Shown: positions 17,960 to 26,694, numbered from the stretch's first letter. The stretch: DNA of 64,000 nt from Huintestinicola sp051882455 (GCF_051882455.1 NZ_JBJERV010000034.1:1-64000); one strand, 5' to 3'. Notes: generated by a model from the sequence alone, not told the origin. Translations and numbers: made by a program.

Positions 17960-18741
17960 TATGCGTCAGCCTCCTCTCGGGGTAAATTGCGGTTTCCCGT
18001 ATCACCGATGATATTTCCGTCAGAGATGGTGATAATGCGGTCGGTCTCCGCCGCAAGCTCGTTGTTATGGGTGATAAGAACAATGGTCTTGCCCTGCTCC
18101 TTGTGGAGCTTGTGGAAAAGGTCCATTACAAGGCGTCCCGTTTTGCTGTCGAGAGCGCCCGTAGGCTCATCGGCAAGGATTATGGCAGGGTCGTTAGCCA
18201 TTGCTCTTGCTATGGCGATACGCTGCTTCTGACCTCCCGAAAGCTCATTCGGCATATGAGCGGCACGGTCGGACATCTCAACTATCTCAAGAAGCTCCTT
18301 TGCCCTTTCTCTGCGCTGCTTAGCGGGAATGCCGCCGTAGAGCATGGGCAGCTCGATGTTTTTGAGGGCAGAGGTCCTTGCGATAAGGTTGAAGGTCTGG
18401 AACACGAAGCCTATCTGCTTGTTTCTGATAGCCGAAAGCTCCTTGTCATTGGCTCTGGAAACGTCCACGCCGTCAAGAAAATAGCTTCCCGAGGTAGGGC
18501 GGTCAAGAGCGCCGATAATATTCATAAGAGTGGATTTACCCGAGCCGGACTGTCCCACAATGGAGACAAACTCTCCCTTGGGAACGTTGAAGGTCATACC
18601 GTGGAGTATCTCCAGCTCGTTTGGCGTGCCCACATAGAAGCTTTTAATGATATCCTTGGCGCAGATAACATATTTCGAAGCCTCCTCGGGAACTGCGGGG
18701 CTCCCGTAGCTGTAGGTGGGAGGGGTGTTGTTTTTCTTCAT
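17959..18741 (-). CDS. ABC transporter ATP-binding protein, LolD/MacB type
   Basis: A 260-aa ATPase. It has Walker A GQSGSGKST, Q-loop VFQTFNL, signature LSGGQKQR, Walker B ILADEPTGALD and switch His ITHNNE. A 27-residue N-terminal Pro/Ser/Tyr-rich extension precedes the conserved domain (IKSFYVG). It energises the permease whose gene overlaps its stop codon and is preceded by the adaptor gene (16 nt gap). Confidence 0.95.
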   Translation of the reverse strand: MKKNNTPPTYSYGSPAVPEEASKYVICAKDIIKSFYVGTPNELEILHGMTFNVPKGEFVSIVGQSGSGKSTLMNIIGALDRPTSGSYFLDGVDVSRANDKELSAIRNKQIGFVFQTFNLIARTSALKNIELPMLYGGIPAKQRRERAKELLEIVEMSDRAAHMPNELSGGQKQRIAIARAMANDPAIILADEPTGALDSKTGRLVMDLFHKLHKEQGKTIVLITHNNELAAETDRIITISDGNIIGDTGNRNLPREEADA

Positions 18742-18757
18742 TGCAAGTCACCCCGCA

Positions 18758-20695
18758 TTACTCAGCCGCAGCCGCACTCTGCACAGCCTCACCCAGAGCG
18801 CTGGTGATGATGACCATTCCGCCGTCAGTAACATCGCCTGCGTTGGAGATAAGCTCCATGCCCTCTGTAAGCTCGTCGGAGGAGATCTCCACCTCTGCGT
18901 CGCTTTCGAAGCCTGTATCAACATTTATTCTTCTTGCGGTGGCAGTGCCGTTTCCGCCCTCTATCATATCGGCAGTGTAAACATAGCTCTGACCGTCTGC
19001 GTCCTCAACTATTGCGTCATAGGTAACGGCGAAAACATTCTCTGCGCTGCCTGTTACAGCCGAGCACTTTGCTGTCATTCCGATGAGAACGCCCTTGTCC
19101 TTTGTGCCATGAATGAGGACTTCTACCTCAAAGGAAGCGGTGCCGTCGCTCTTGCCGTCTGCAGCCTTTACGCCTGTGGGAGCTATTTTGCTGATAACTC
19201 CGTCAAATTCTGCATTGCCCAGAGAGGGGATAGTAACAGTTACCTTCATATCGGGCTGTAAGGTGCTTACGTTATATTCCTTTACAGTCGCTTTCATCTG
19301 AAGATTGTCAAGGTCCTCGATAATAAACAGGGTGCCTGCCGCAGGAGAACCTTCCACCGCATTAACAGCGGTCACAGTACCGTCGCAGGGAGCCTTGATA
19401 ATGCAGTCGTCAAGCTTATCCTTGAGTATCTGGAGACTGATGATCTGGGAATCGTTGGCAGAAAGCACCTTTTCTCTGTCTGCCTGAGCCTTGAGGGTGG
19501 CAAGTGTGGAGTCGGCATTTTTGAGAGCAAGCTCATAGCTTTCTCTTGCGGTGTCCACAGAGGTCTGTGCGTCCTCCACAGCCTCTTTATAGTTCTTGAT
19601 GGAGGTATCGTTGCCCTCCTCGATGGACTTGAGAGTGTTCTTTGCGTTCTCATAGCTTACCTTTGCACGCTCGTAGGTGCGCTCGGCGTTCTTGAGAGCC
19701 ACGGAATTTGCGGAGTCGATGTCTGCCTTTGCCTTTGTGTATGCCTCGAGAGCGTCCTCGTAGGTGTTCTCGGTGGTCTTTACATCGTATTTCGCTTCAA
19801 GCTCTGCAAGGTTTGCCTTTGCTTCACTAAGCTTCTGCTGAGCGTCCTGTACCACTGCCGCAGAAACCGATGCAGCGTCATATTCAAGCATGGAGGAGAA
19901 GTATGTATAGTTTGAAAGCGCATTTTCATAGGCTTCTCTTGCTTTTCTCAGCTCCTCGTTCTTTATGGAGCTGTAGCGGGTGTCATATTCCTTCTTAGCG
20001 TCCTCAAAAGCTTCCTTTAATGCCTTGATGTCGCTGTAATCCTCGTTTTCCTTGTCGTCCTTGGCTTCGAGGTAATCCGCCTTTGCGCAGTCAAGCTCAT
20101 ATTTTGCGGACTCAACGCCCTTCTGAGCGCTTACAAGCTGGCTGTCGCGGTCGCTGCCCTGTATCTCCAGCTGCTCGTCATATTTTTCCTGTGCCTTTCT
20201 GAGAGCCTCCTCCGCATTGTCAAGAGAAAGCTTGGCGTTTCTTATCTCGGGATAGGAGCCGTCGGATATCTGCGCCAGGGTCTCGTTGTAATTCTTCTCT
20301 GCGGTGCTGAGAGAATATTCGGTATTTGCATTGGTGCTGTCGAGATTGCTCTGCTGCTGGAGTATCTGATCCTGCAGGTCGCTTGAATCGAGAACGGCAA
20401 GCACGTCTCCCGCCTTGACCTTATCTCCTACCTCAACATTGATGCTTTCCACGTTGTAGCCCAGCTTAGCGCTTACCTGAGTAAAGCTCTGGCTCTCCAC
20501 AAGTCCGCTTACGGAGACCTTGTTCTCGATGGTCTTTTTCTCAAGAGAGAATGTATCGGACATGGTCATTCCCGACATCATCGACGCGCTGCTTATCATC
20601 ATAACGATGAATGCGGCGATAAGCGCCAGAACGGCGATAACAATAATGATCTTGATCTTCGAGCCTTTCTTGCCCGCTTTCTTTTCTTTGCTCAT
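18758..20695 (-). CDS. HlyD/MacA-like membrane-fusion adaptor with very long coiled coil
   Basis: A 645-aa protein with an N-terminal basic anchor and one membrane helix (about 16-38). A biotinyl-lipoyl-like half motif (VEVGDKVKAGDVLAVLDSSDL) is followed by a long Lys/Glu/Ala-rich coiled coil (about residues 110-435). The second lipoyl half comes next (DCIIKAPCDGTVTAVNA), then beta-barrel domains. MacA-type adaptors are normally near 400 aa, so the helical hairpin is greatly expanded. In a cell without an outer membrane it probably spans the cell wall. It is the first structural gene after the regulator. Confidence 0.9.
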   Translation of the reverse strand: MSKEKKAGKKGSKIKIIIVIAVLALIAAFIVMMISSASMMSGMTMSDTFSLEKKTIENKVSVSGLVESQSFTQVSAKLGYNVESINVEVGDKVKAGDVLAVLDSSDLQDQILQQQSNLDSTNANTEYSLSTAEKNYNETLAQISDGSYPEIRNAKLSLDNAEEALRKAQEKYDEQLEIQGSDRDSQLVSAQKGVESAKYELDCAKADYLEAKDDKENEDYSDIKALKEAFEDAKKEYDTRYSSIKNEELRKAREAYENALSNYTYFSSMLEYDAASVSAAVVQDAQQKLSEAKANLAELEAKYDVKTTENTYEDALEAYTKAKADIDSANSVALKNAERTYERAKVSYENAKNTLKSIEEGNDTSIKNYKEAVEDAQTSVDTARESYELALKNADSTLATLKAQADREKVLSANDSQIISLQILKDKLDDCIIKAPCDGTVTAVNAVEGSPAAGTLFIIEDLDNLQMKATVKEYNVSTLQPDMKVTVTIPSLGNAEFDGVISKIAPTGVKAADGKSDGTASFEVEVLIHGTKDKGVLIGMTAKCSAVTGSAENVFAVTYDAIVEDADGQSYVYTADMIEGGNGTATARRINVDTGFESDAEVEISSDELTEGMELISNAGDVTDGGMVIITSALGEAVQSAAAAE

Positions 20696-20730
20696 AATAG
20701 GTTTCCTTTCTTAAATGACATATCTTTCCG

Positions 20731-21102
20731 TTATATGTGCTCGCATTGCTCCCTGTCGGAAATGAGCCTTGCGGCTTCGCTTTCCGAATAACCCAGTCGC
20801 TTCATTGCACCGAGGAAGGCAGTTATCTCCTTTTCGGCAAGCTCCTCCCTGAGCTTTGAGATACGCTCGGGGTCATCGGTGATGAACCGTCCCGAAGTTC
20901 GCTTTGAATAAACTATGCCTCGGTTTTCCAGCTCGGTAAGAGCCTTCTGCATGGTGTTGGGATTGACGTTTGCCTGAGAGGCAAATTCTCTTACCGACAG
21001 AAGCCTGTCGCCGGGAGCGAGTATTCCCGATGCGATCATCTGCTCAAGCTGCCTGACTACCTGCAGATAAATGGGTGCGTCGGGCGTAAATACCCAGTGC
21101 AT
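20731..21102 (-). CDS. GntR-family regulator, YtrA subfamily
   Basis: A 123-aa regulator with the GntR winged helix (PIYLQVVRQLEQMIASGIL, then VREFASQANVNPNTMQKALTELENRGIVYSKR) and only a short C-terminal helix, the mark of the YtrA subfamily that controls adjacent ABC exporter genes. It heads the exporter operon. A perfect palindrome overlapping its promoter is the likely autoregulatory operator. The start ATG 21102 has AAGGGGG at good spacing. Confidence 0.93.
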   Translation of the reverse strand: MHWVFTPDAPIYLQVVRQLEQMIASGILAPGDRLLSVREFASQANVNPNTMQKALTELENRGIVYSKRTSGRFITDDPERISKLREELAEKEITAFLGAMKRLGYSESEAARLISDREQCEHI

Positions 21103-21120
21103 TACTGTCCCCCTTTGCTT

Positions 21121-21168
21121 GTATTATTGTCATAATACAATAATACTACATAGAGCCTATTTTTGCAA
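21121..21168 (-). promoter_or_regulatory. Promoter and operator of the YtrA-type exporter operon
   Basis: A perfect inverted repeat has arms GTATTATTGT (21121-21130) and ACAATAATAC (21137-21146) around CATAAT. Minus-strand TTGCAA (21163-21168), 17-nt spacer and TATTAT (21140-21145) form the promoter. One operator arm covers the -10 box, so binding would block RNA polymerase. Confidence 0.8.
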
Positions 21169-21317
21169 TTGCCGTAATGCACAAAGTTTTTTAAAACCCT
21201 CCTCAGATTTTAGCAATATATTACATCACAAGCACAGGACTTTATTACTATATCATATCTGAATTAAAACAGGAATGGTAATAAATTAAAATCAGATTAA
21301 AAAACCATATGGGGGAG

Positions 21318-21341
21318 ATGACGGAATTTATGACGGAATTT
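21318..21341. repeat. 12-bp tandem repeat upstream of NodB-like gene
   Basis: ATGACGGAATTT occurs twice in direct succession, 26 nt upstream of a -35 box. It may be an activator site. Confidence 0.6.
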
Positions 21342-21366
21342 GGTTATTTTTTTTGCGCATATTCTG

Positions 21367-21395
21367 TTGACATATCGACGAAAAAGGTGTATTAT
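21367..21395 (+). promoter_or_regulatory. Promoter of the envelope module
   Basis: TTGACA (21367-21372), 17-nt spacer, TATTAT (21390-21395). The leader of about 95 nt folds into a two-part stem (CCCG...CGGG enclosing AGGC-GGAAA-GCCT, about 21429-21452) and a short GGGG-GATA-CCCC hairpin (about 21475-21487). Confidence 0.8.
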
Positions 21396-21499
21396 TATTA
21401 TTGAGTATATCTGTGCTGACGACCCGTGTCCCGAAAAGGCGGAAAGCCTCGGGTCATATATATGCCGAAAGGAGCGGGGGATACCCCGAAAGAAAATAT

Positions 21500-22507
21500 A
21501 TGTATTTCGGAAGCGTTAAATTTTTCAGACATCTTATCCTGACGGTGGTATTCGGCTGGATAGGCATTGCCACGCTGCTGGCGGTTTTCTTCGGAGTCAA
21601 GTGCCATAAGCTTGAAAACGAGGAAAAGGAGCCGATGACCATCGAGGAGCATATTTCCCGTATGACAGACGAGGGCTATACCCTCGAGGAGATAGAAGCG
21701 GTTATCCGCCGCGGAAGCAGTCTTACAGCGGAGACCGATATCCCCGCAAACGCCGAGGTCACCGTCCCCGAAGCCTCTCCCGCAAGCGAGCCTGCACCTT
21801 CGGAAACAGTTTCGGAAACCACAGCCGTATCGTCCGAAACAGCTGACCTGTCCCTGCTTTACCCCGAAATGACCGTTACCCGTTCGGGAGCTCCCGTCCG
21901 GGCGGAGCCGAGAGACGTTTTCCTCACCTTTGAGGGAGACCCATCCTCAAATATGGCAGACCTGCTCATAATCCTTGACCGCCAGAACGCAAACGCCGCA
22001 TTTTTCCTTGACACTGTCGATTGCAGCGCCGATGACATGGATACGGTAAGGCTTGCGGCTTCAAGAGAAAATACCCTTGGAGTGCTTGCGGGAACGGACA
22101 GCTCCTATGCCGACGCTCAGAGCTATCTTGAGGATTTTTATGCTTTGTATAACGGCATTTCCCAGATATCGGGAACAGCTCCCGTTCTTTACCGCATACC
22201 CGAGACTGCTGAAATGACCGCAGGAACAAGACAGGAAATAATGACCGAGCTTGAAAGGCGGGGCTTTGTTTACTGCGATCACAACGTTATTTCCGATGAC
22301 AGAGCGCCCGACAGCGGCTGGCAGGAGATATATGACAGAGTGACCTCCCGTGTTTTCCGCAACAAGATCGCGGAAAAGGGCAGCGTGGTGCTCCTCCACG
22401 GCGGCAGCAGCGACAAAAACACCGTCTACACCGTTGAGGACATAATTTCGGATATGACCTCTCAGGGCTACTTATTCAAGGCTTATACGGAAAATACCGT
22501 AATATAA
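21500..22507 (+). CDS. Membrane-anchored NodB-like protein, probably catalytically dead
   Basis: The frame is open from 21401, but ATG 21500 (MYFGSVKFF) directly precedes the membrane helix (about 10-31) and gives 335 aa. An extracellular Ser/Thr/Pro/Glu-rich linker is followed by a fold matching polysaccharide deacetylases (NodB/CE4): FLTF-x-x-x-PSSNMADLLIILDRQNANAAFF and GSVVLLHGGSS. The first motif, normally TFDDG with the catalytic Asp and a metal-binding Asp, reads T143-F-E-G-D, and the HxxxH zinc motif is absent. It is therefore probably a binding or scaffold protein. It precedes a bactofilin gene. Confidence 0.75.
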   Translation: MYFGSVKFFRHLILTVVFGWIGIATLLAVFFGVKCHKLENEEKEPMTIEEHISRMTDEGYTLEEIEAVIRRGSSLTAETDIPANAEVTVPEASPASEPAPSETVSETTAVSSETADLSLLYPEMTVTRSGAPVRAEPRDVFLTFEGDPSSNMADLLIILDRQNANAAFFLDTVDCSADDMDTVRLAASRENTLGVLAGTDSSYADAQSYLEDFYALYNGISQISGTAPVLYRIPETAEMTAGTRQEIMTELERRGFVYCDHNVISDDRAPDSGWQEIYDRVTSRVFRNKIAEKGSVVLLHGGSSDKNTVYTVEDIISDMTSQGYLFKAYTENTVI

Positions 22508-22514
22508 AGAAATG

Positions 22515-22535
22515 ACCGCTTGCGAAAGCGGTTTG
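22515..22535 (+). terminator. Weak hairpin after the NodB-like gene
   Basis: CCGCTT-GCGA-AAGCGG followed by TTTGTCC. It may attenuate rather than end transcription, since bactofilin follows on the same strand with no separate strong promoter visible. Confidence 0.45.
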
Positions 22536-22619
22536 TCCGAAGATCTTTGATTTTCAGACCGGATCTTGTTCTGCAGGCTTAGTCTGCAAAGCAGGACTCC
22601 AAAGAAAGGAAGATAGAAA

Positions 22620-23591
22620 ATGAGCTTAAAGGATAACTTTAATCAGGCCGTTAAAGAAATACTGAAAAAGGACGGACTTGTAGGCGATAACCTTTCCAAA
22701 GGCTCCCGCAAAAAGACCGAGGTGGATAAATTTATGGGCGGCTCCGCCGTTCCCGGCGACTTCGGTGAAAGCCTCGCACCCGGTGCGGAGACCCCCGCCG
22801 AAAGCTACGGCACCGATTTTTCGGAAACAGCCAAGCCCTCTGCCGAGGAGTTCAGGCAGGCTGTACATAATCAGCACAGCGCCGACCCCTTCGGAGAGGA
22901 TACAGTGATAAGCGAGCCTGCTCCCGCCCCCGAAACACCTTCCGAGAATTACGGCAGATTTGAATATCAGACAGCGGCGGACAGCTTTGCTCCTCCCCCG
23001 CCTCCCCCTCCGCCTGTCAGCCGTCCGAGCTACAGCGGCGGCGGATATAATCCCCCTCCCAGGACCCCTTCCGGCGGTTCGGCATTCAGAGGCGGCAGAC
23101 CCCCCGAGACTCCCTATTACGAGACCGAGGAGACCACTGTTATCTCCCGCAACACACGGATAAGCGGCGATATCAGCTCCTTTGCCAACATTAACGTAGA
23201 GGGAAGCGTCCAGGGAAATATAAAGCTCACCAAGAATATTGCCGTATCGGGCAAGGTGGTTGGCAACATCGAGTGCAACAACGCTGTAATGGCAGGCGCA
23301 CAGATGCAGGGAAGCATCTCCTCAAAGGGTCAGGTCCAGATAGACCACGACAGTATCCTTTTAGGCGATATCGATACCCAGTATCTTGACCTTAACGGAC
23401 GTATCCAGGGAAATGTAGAGGTCGGCGGCAAGGCAGAGTTCAAGAACGACGCCATTATCGTGGGCGACATCACCGCTTCCACCATTTCCGTAATAGACGG
23501 AGCCATAATCCGCGGCTACGTCAATACAACATTTATGCAGGACAGCACATCAAACGTATTCCCCGAGGCAATCACCGTGGGAGACGCTTAA
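22620..23591 (+). CDS. Bactofilin (polymer-forming cytoskeletal protein)
   Basis: Bactofilins self-assemble into filaments that position cell-wall enzymes and shape cells. In this 323-aa protein the conserved beta-helical core (about residues 175-300) shows the repeating hydrophobic/Gly pattern ISGDISSFANINVEGSVQGN...VSGKVVGNIECNN...SILLGDID. It has an unusually long disordered N-terminus of about 175 residues, including a run of eight prolines (125-132) and Gly/Tyr/Pro-rich sequence. A strong Shine-Dalgarno (AAAGGAAG) precedes the ATG. It sits between a NodB-like membrane protein and an acidic membrane protein, a suggestive envelope module. Confidence 0.92.
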   Translation: MSLKDNFNQAVKEILKKDGLVGDNLSKGSRKKTEVDKFMGGSAVPGDFGESLAPGAETPAESYGTDFSETAKPSAEEFRQAVHNQHSADPFGEDTVISEPAPAPETPSENYGRFEYQTAADSFAPPPPPPPPVSRPSYSGGGYNPPPRTPSGGSAFRGGRPPETPYYETEETTVISRNTRISGDISSFANINVEGSVQGNIKLTKNIAVSGKVVGNIECNNAVMAGAQMQGSISSKGQVQIDHDSILLGDIDTQYLDLNGRIQGNVEVGGKAEFKNDAIIVGDITASTISVIDGAIIRGYVNTTFMQDSTSNVFPEAITVGDA

Positions 23592-23615
23592 TAATCTGAA
23601 AGGACTGTTTGATAT

Positions 23616-24752
23616 ATGCCCGAAAATGATATCCTTAATGTAAATCCCGACCTGATAGGCGATTTTGAGCTCCCCCCTCTGCCGAAGCGCCCCGCAAAGC
23701 TTTCGGAAGGCGTGGAAACGCTTGAGAAGGAGCCTTCGGACGGGGAAATAGACGCAGAGCTTCCTCCTCTTCCCGAAAAAACTGTGGATAATTCTCTTGA
23801 CGCCATCAGTGACCGGGTGTCCTCAGACGCACTTGAAGATGCAGTTTCCGAGAATGTTCCCGATGAGCTTGACGGGATAGATACAGATGATGATTTTGAG
23901 CTTCCCCCTCTTCCCGAGGTAAAGAAGGAGGAAAAGCCTTCCGATGATGATTTCATCATTGAGGAAGAGGAGCCCGAAGATGACGGCACCGACGAAACCT
24001 TTGATTTTACCGATGATTACGACCTTCCCGAGCCTGACAAGAGCAGCCTTGTGCTGGAGGACCTTTCCGCCAGCGTGAGACCTATCCGCTCAGGCCGTGA
24101 GGAATCCGCGCGGAATATGAGAGAAGCCATCAAGATGAATGACCTTTCCATGGAGGTAGGCAGCGGACCCGTCCTTGACGATCTCAGCAACGAATACAAG
24201 GCTCCCGAGGCTCAGGCGTCTGACCTTATGGAAAAGGACAAGCTTGACGATGACCAGAAGAGGATACTCCGTCAGCGCCTTAACGAGGACCTGGGCAAGC
24301 GCCCCGAAAATTTCAACGCCCGCGCCAGCCAGAACATCGCAAACAGGCTTCTTGAGGAAAAGCGGCTCAAGATCGCAAAGAAAGGCTTTACCATCTCCAT
24401 TATCCCCATAATTATGGGTCTTGCCTCCGCAGCCATATGCTTCTTCAAGCTCAATTGGGGAGATTATCAGTGGTTCCCATATGTAGCCCCCTTTATGCTC
24501 CTTGCCTCACTTATGCTGCTTATCAAATCAAAGCACGTAAAAATGCTTTCCGTGTCGATATACGGTGTCTGCGCCCTGATATACGCAGGCGTGGGACTTG
24601 TCCTGTTTACGCTCAATAACAGCATCAGCGACGGAATTGTTCATATCATCTTCGGCATTGCCGCCGTTGCGCTCAATGTAATATCCATTCTGATACTCAT
24701 AAAGAATGAGGCGGTAAATACATATTACTCGGGCAATTTCAAAAAGAGATAA
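23616..24752 (+). CDS. Acidic multispanning membrane protein
   Basis: A 378-aa protein whose first 250 residues are highly acidic and repetitive: the phrase DFELPPLP recurs at about residues 15 and 95 with related ELPPLP and YDLPEPD copies. Four hydrophobic segments follow (about 255-275, 282-300, 310-335, 340-360). The repeats look like short linear docking motifs on a flexible cytoplasmic arm. The gene follows bactofilin by 24 nt with AAAGGA at its start, so the two probably act together. I recognise no family. Confidence 0.75.
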   Translation: MPENDILNVNPDLIGDFELPPLPKRPAKLSEGVETLEKEPSDGEIDAELPPLPEKTVDNSLDAISDRVSSDALEDAVSENVPDELDGIDTDDDFELPPLPEVKKEEKPSDDDFIIEEEEPEDDGTDETFDFTDDYDLPEPDKSSLVLEDLSASVRPIRSGREESARNMREAIKMNDLSMEVGSGPVLDDLSNEYKAPEAQASDLMEKDKLDDDQKRILRQRLNEDLGKRPENFNARASQNIANRLLEEKRLKIAKKGFTISIIPIIMGLASAAICFFKLNWGDYQWFPYVAPFMLLASLMLLIKSKHVKMLSVSIYGVCALIYAGVGLVLFTLNNSISDGIVHIIFGIAAVALNVISILILIKNEAVNTYYSGNFKKR

Positions 24753-24756
24753 AAAA

Positions 24757-24796
24757 ATCAAGCGGTTTCGGAAGTCAAATCCCGAAACCGCTTTTC
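24757..24796. terminator. Bidirectional terminator
   Basis: A 12-bp stem AAGCGGTTTCGG (24760-24771) / CCGAAACCGCTT (24782-24793), A-run on the left and T-rich on the right. It serves the converging envelope module and the pseudouridine synthase. Confidence 0.9.
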
Positions 24797-25525
24797 TTAT
24801 TCCTTTCCCACCGCATTTCTGAGCGCTCTCAGCTCCTCAGCGGTAAGCTCACGCCAAGCACCGGGCTTTAACATACCAAGCTTAACGGGGCCTATGGAAG
24901 TCCTGCGGAGCCTTACCACCTCAAGCCCCACAGCCTCGCACATACGGCGTATCTGCCTGTTTCTGCCCTCACGTATGGTAATGCGCATAACGCTTCTTTC
25001 GGGGGTGTCAAGCTCCACATTCACCGTTGCGGGCAGGGTCATTCTGCCGTCAAGTTCCACACCCTCGGTGAGGTTCACTATCTGCTCATCGGTGATCTTT
25101 GAGTGAACAGTGACGCGGTAGGTCTTGCTGATATGGCGGCTGGGGTGCATGATATCGTTGGCGAATTTGCCGTCATTGGTAAAAAGGAGCAGTCCCTCGG
25201 AATTTCGGTCAAGCCTGCCCACAGGATATACCCTGTCCTCAACGCCCTCCAGCAGCTCTGTAACGCACCGTCTGTCCAGCTCGTCTGACATGGTGGTCAC
25301 ATATCCGCGGGGCTTGTTGAGCATAATGTATATCTTTCTGCGCTTTTTCGAGTAGCGTACCCTTTCGCCGTTAACAATGATAACGTCCCTGTCATTGGCC
25401 TTGTCTCCAAGCTTAGCCACCTTTCCGTTCACCTTCACAAGCCCCTGAGAAATAAGCTCCTCCGCTTTTCTTCGGGAGCATATGCCGCTGTCGGACAGAA
25501 TTTTCTGAAGTCTAATTTTTTCCAT
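24797..25525 (-). CDS. rluB: RsuA/RluB-family rRNA pseudouridine synthase
   Basis: A 242-aa enzyme with an N-terminal S4 RNA-binding domain (RLQKILSDSGICSRRKAEELI), the catalytic motif PVGRLDRNSEGLLLFTNDG with its Asp, and GRNRQIRRMCEAVGL. It probably modifies 23S rRNA like B. subtilis RluB; RsuA-like specificity cannot be excluded. It is the last gene of the M50-scpAB-gerW-dac group, which often ends this way in Clostridia. Confidence 0.92.
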   Translation of the reverse strand: MEKIRLQKILSDSGICSRRKAEELISQGLVKVNGKVAKLGDKANDRDVIIVNGERVRYSKKRRKIYIMLNKPRGYVTTMSDELDRRCVTELLEGVEDRVYPVGRLDRNSEGLLLFTNDGKFANDIMHPSRHISKTYRVTVHSKITDEQIVNLTEGVELDGRMTLPATVNVELDTPERSVMRITIREGRNRQIRRMCEAVGLEVVRLRRTSIGPVKLGMLKPGAWRELTAEELRALRNAVGKE

Positions 25526-25539
25526 AGCATTTTTCCTTT

Positions 25540-26694
25540 TTATTTAAATAGAAGTTCCTTTACAAAATCAAGCGCCTGGGCGATAAGAGGCGGTTCATAG
25601 CCCTCTCCGCCCTTCTGAAGCAGACTTTCCGCCGAAATGAGCGGTATCTCGTCAATTACCCTGCTGCCGCTTTTCACCGTAAGAAGCCCCAGCGTCTCGC
25701 CTTCGGAAACGGGTGCGTATATCCTTTGGGGAACAGCCGCCGAGAATGTGACATCTGCGGTCTTACCGTTTATTTTCGGCAGAATAATGTCCCTTTGGGT
25801 CATAAGCGCAATGCTGTCCCTGTCACCGCCCACAGCGCAGCAGGAATAGGTTTTTGAGCCGATGTTAACGCTTTCCGTAACGCTGAAGCCGTAATCAAAA
25901 AGCCTTGCATGGTCGTTCCAGTCATCGGGAGCGTTAAGGGTCACACAGATAAGTGTAACACCGTTTCTCTCCGCCGCCGAAACAAGGCACCGCCCCGCCT
26001 CATCGGTAAATCCCGTCTTAACGCCGATACAGCCCTCATATTTGCTCAGAAGCTTGTTCGTGTTGGTGAGCCACCTGTCAAAAGGCGGGTTGCCGAACTG
26101 CAGCTTCAAAGACTTTGAGGAGCATATCTCTCTGAAATCGGGATTTCTGAGGGCATATGACGTAAGCAGAGCCATATCCGCCGCAGTGGAGTAATGGTCA
26201 TCATCGTGAAGCCCCGAGGGGGTAACGAAATGGGTGGAGGTCATTCCAAGCTTAGAAGCCTTAGCGTTCATCATCTGAGCAAAGCCATCCATAGAGCCGC
26301 CCACCCTTACCGCCGCGCAGTTTGCCGCGTCATTTCCCGAGGGCAGGAGCATACCTATGCACAGGTCGCGCTTTGAAACGATGTCTCCCTCTCTCAGCCC
26401 CATAGAGGAGCCTTCCGTCCTTACAGCATCACTGTCCACCACAAATTCGGTGTCAAGGTCGCCGCTTTCAAGGGTGAGGATAGTTGACATTATCTTAGTG
26501 GTGCTTGCCATAGGGAGCCGCTCCCTTTCGCATTTGCCCCATATGACAGTCCCCGTTGAAGCCTCTATAAGAACAGCCGCCTTTGCGGAAATATCTCCCG
26601 GTGCAGGCTTTGGCTCTGCTGCTAATACCCCGGCGGAGCAGATAACAGTCATTACCGCCGCCGAAAACAGGGCGCACACCCTTTTTAATATCAT
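25540..26694 (-). CDS. dacF: D-alanyl-D-alanine carboxypeptidase (PBP5/DacF type)
   Basis: Trims the terminal D-Ala from peptidoglycan stem peptides outside the membrane. The 384-aa protein has a signal peptide (MILKRVCALFSAAVMTVICS, cleavage near A25), SxxK motif S64-TT-K67, SGN in LLPSGNDAANC, and KTG in IGVKTGFTDEAGR. The C-terminal beta domain ends in an amphipathic stretch (LIAQALDFVKELLFK) that may hold the enzyme to the membrane. It follows gerW by 63 nt, as in spore-forming relatives. DacF and DacB are close alternatives. Confidence 0.92.
   Translation of the reverse strand: MILKRVCALFSAAVMTVICSAGVLAAEPKPAPGDISAKAAVLIEASTGTVIWGKCERERLPMASTTKIMSTILTLESGDLDTEFVVDSDAVRTEGSSMGLREGDIVSKRDLCIGMLLPSGNDAANCAAVRVGGSMDGFAQMMNAKASKLGMTSTHFVTPSGLHDDDHYSTAADMALLTSYALRNPDFREICSSKSLKLQFGNPPFDRWLTNTNKLLSKYEGCIGVKTGFTDEAGRCLVSAAERNGVTLICVTLNAPDDWNDHARLFDYGFSVTESVNIGSKTYSCCAVGGDRDSIALMTQRDIILPKINGKTADVTFSAAVPQRIYAPVSEGETLGLLTVKSGSRVIDEIPLISAESLLQKGGEGYEPPLIAQALDFVKELLFK

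Noticed and set aside
21429..21490. Possible ydaO-type cyclic-di-AMP riboswitch (GGAGCGGGGGA string)
   Set aside because: Only one short element resembles that class. The leader is too short for the full structure and the remaining conserved blocks are missing.
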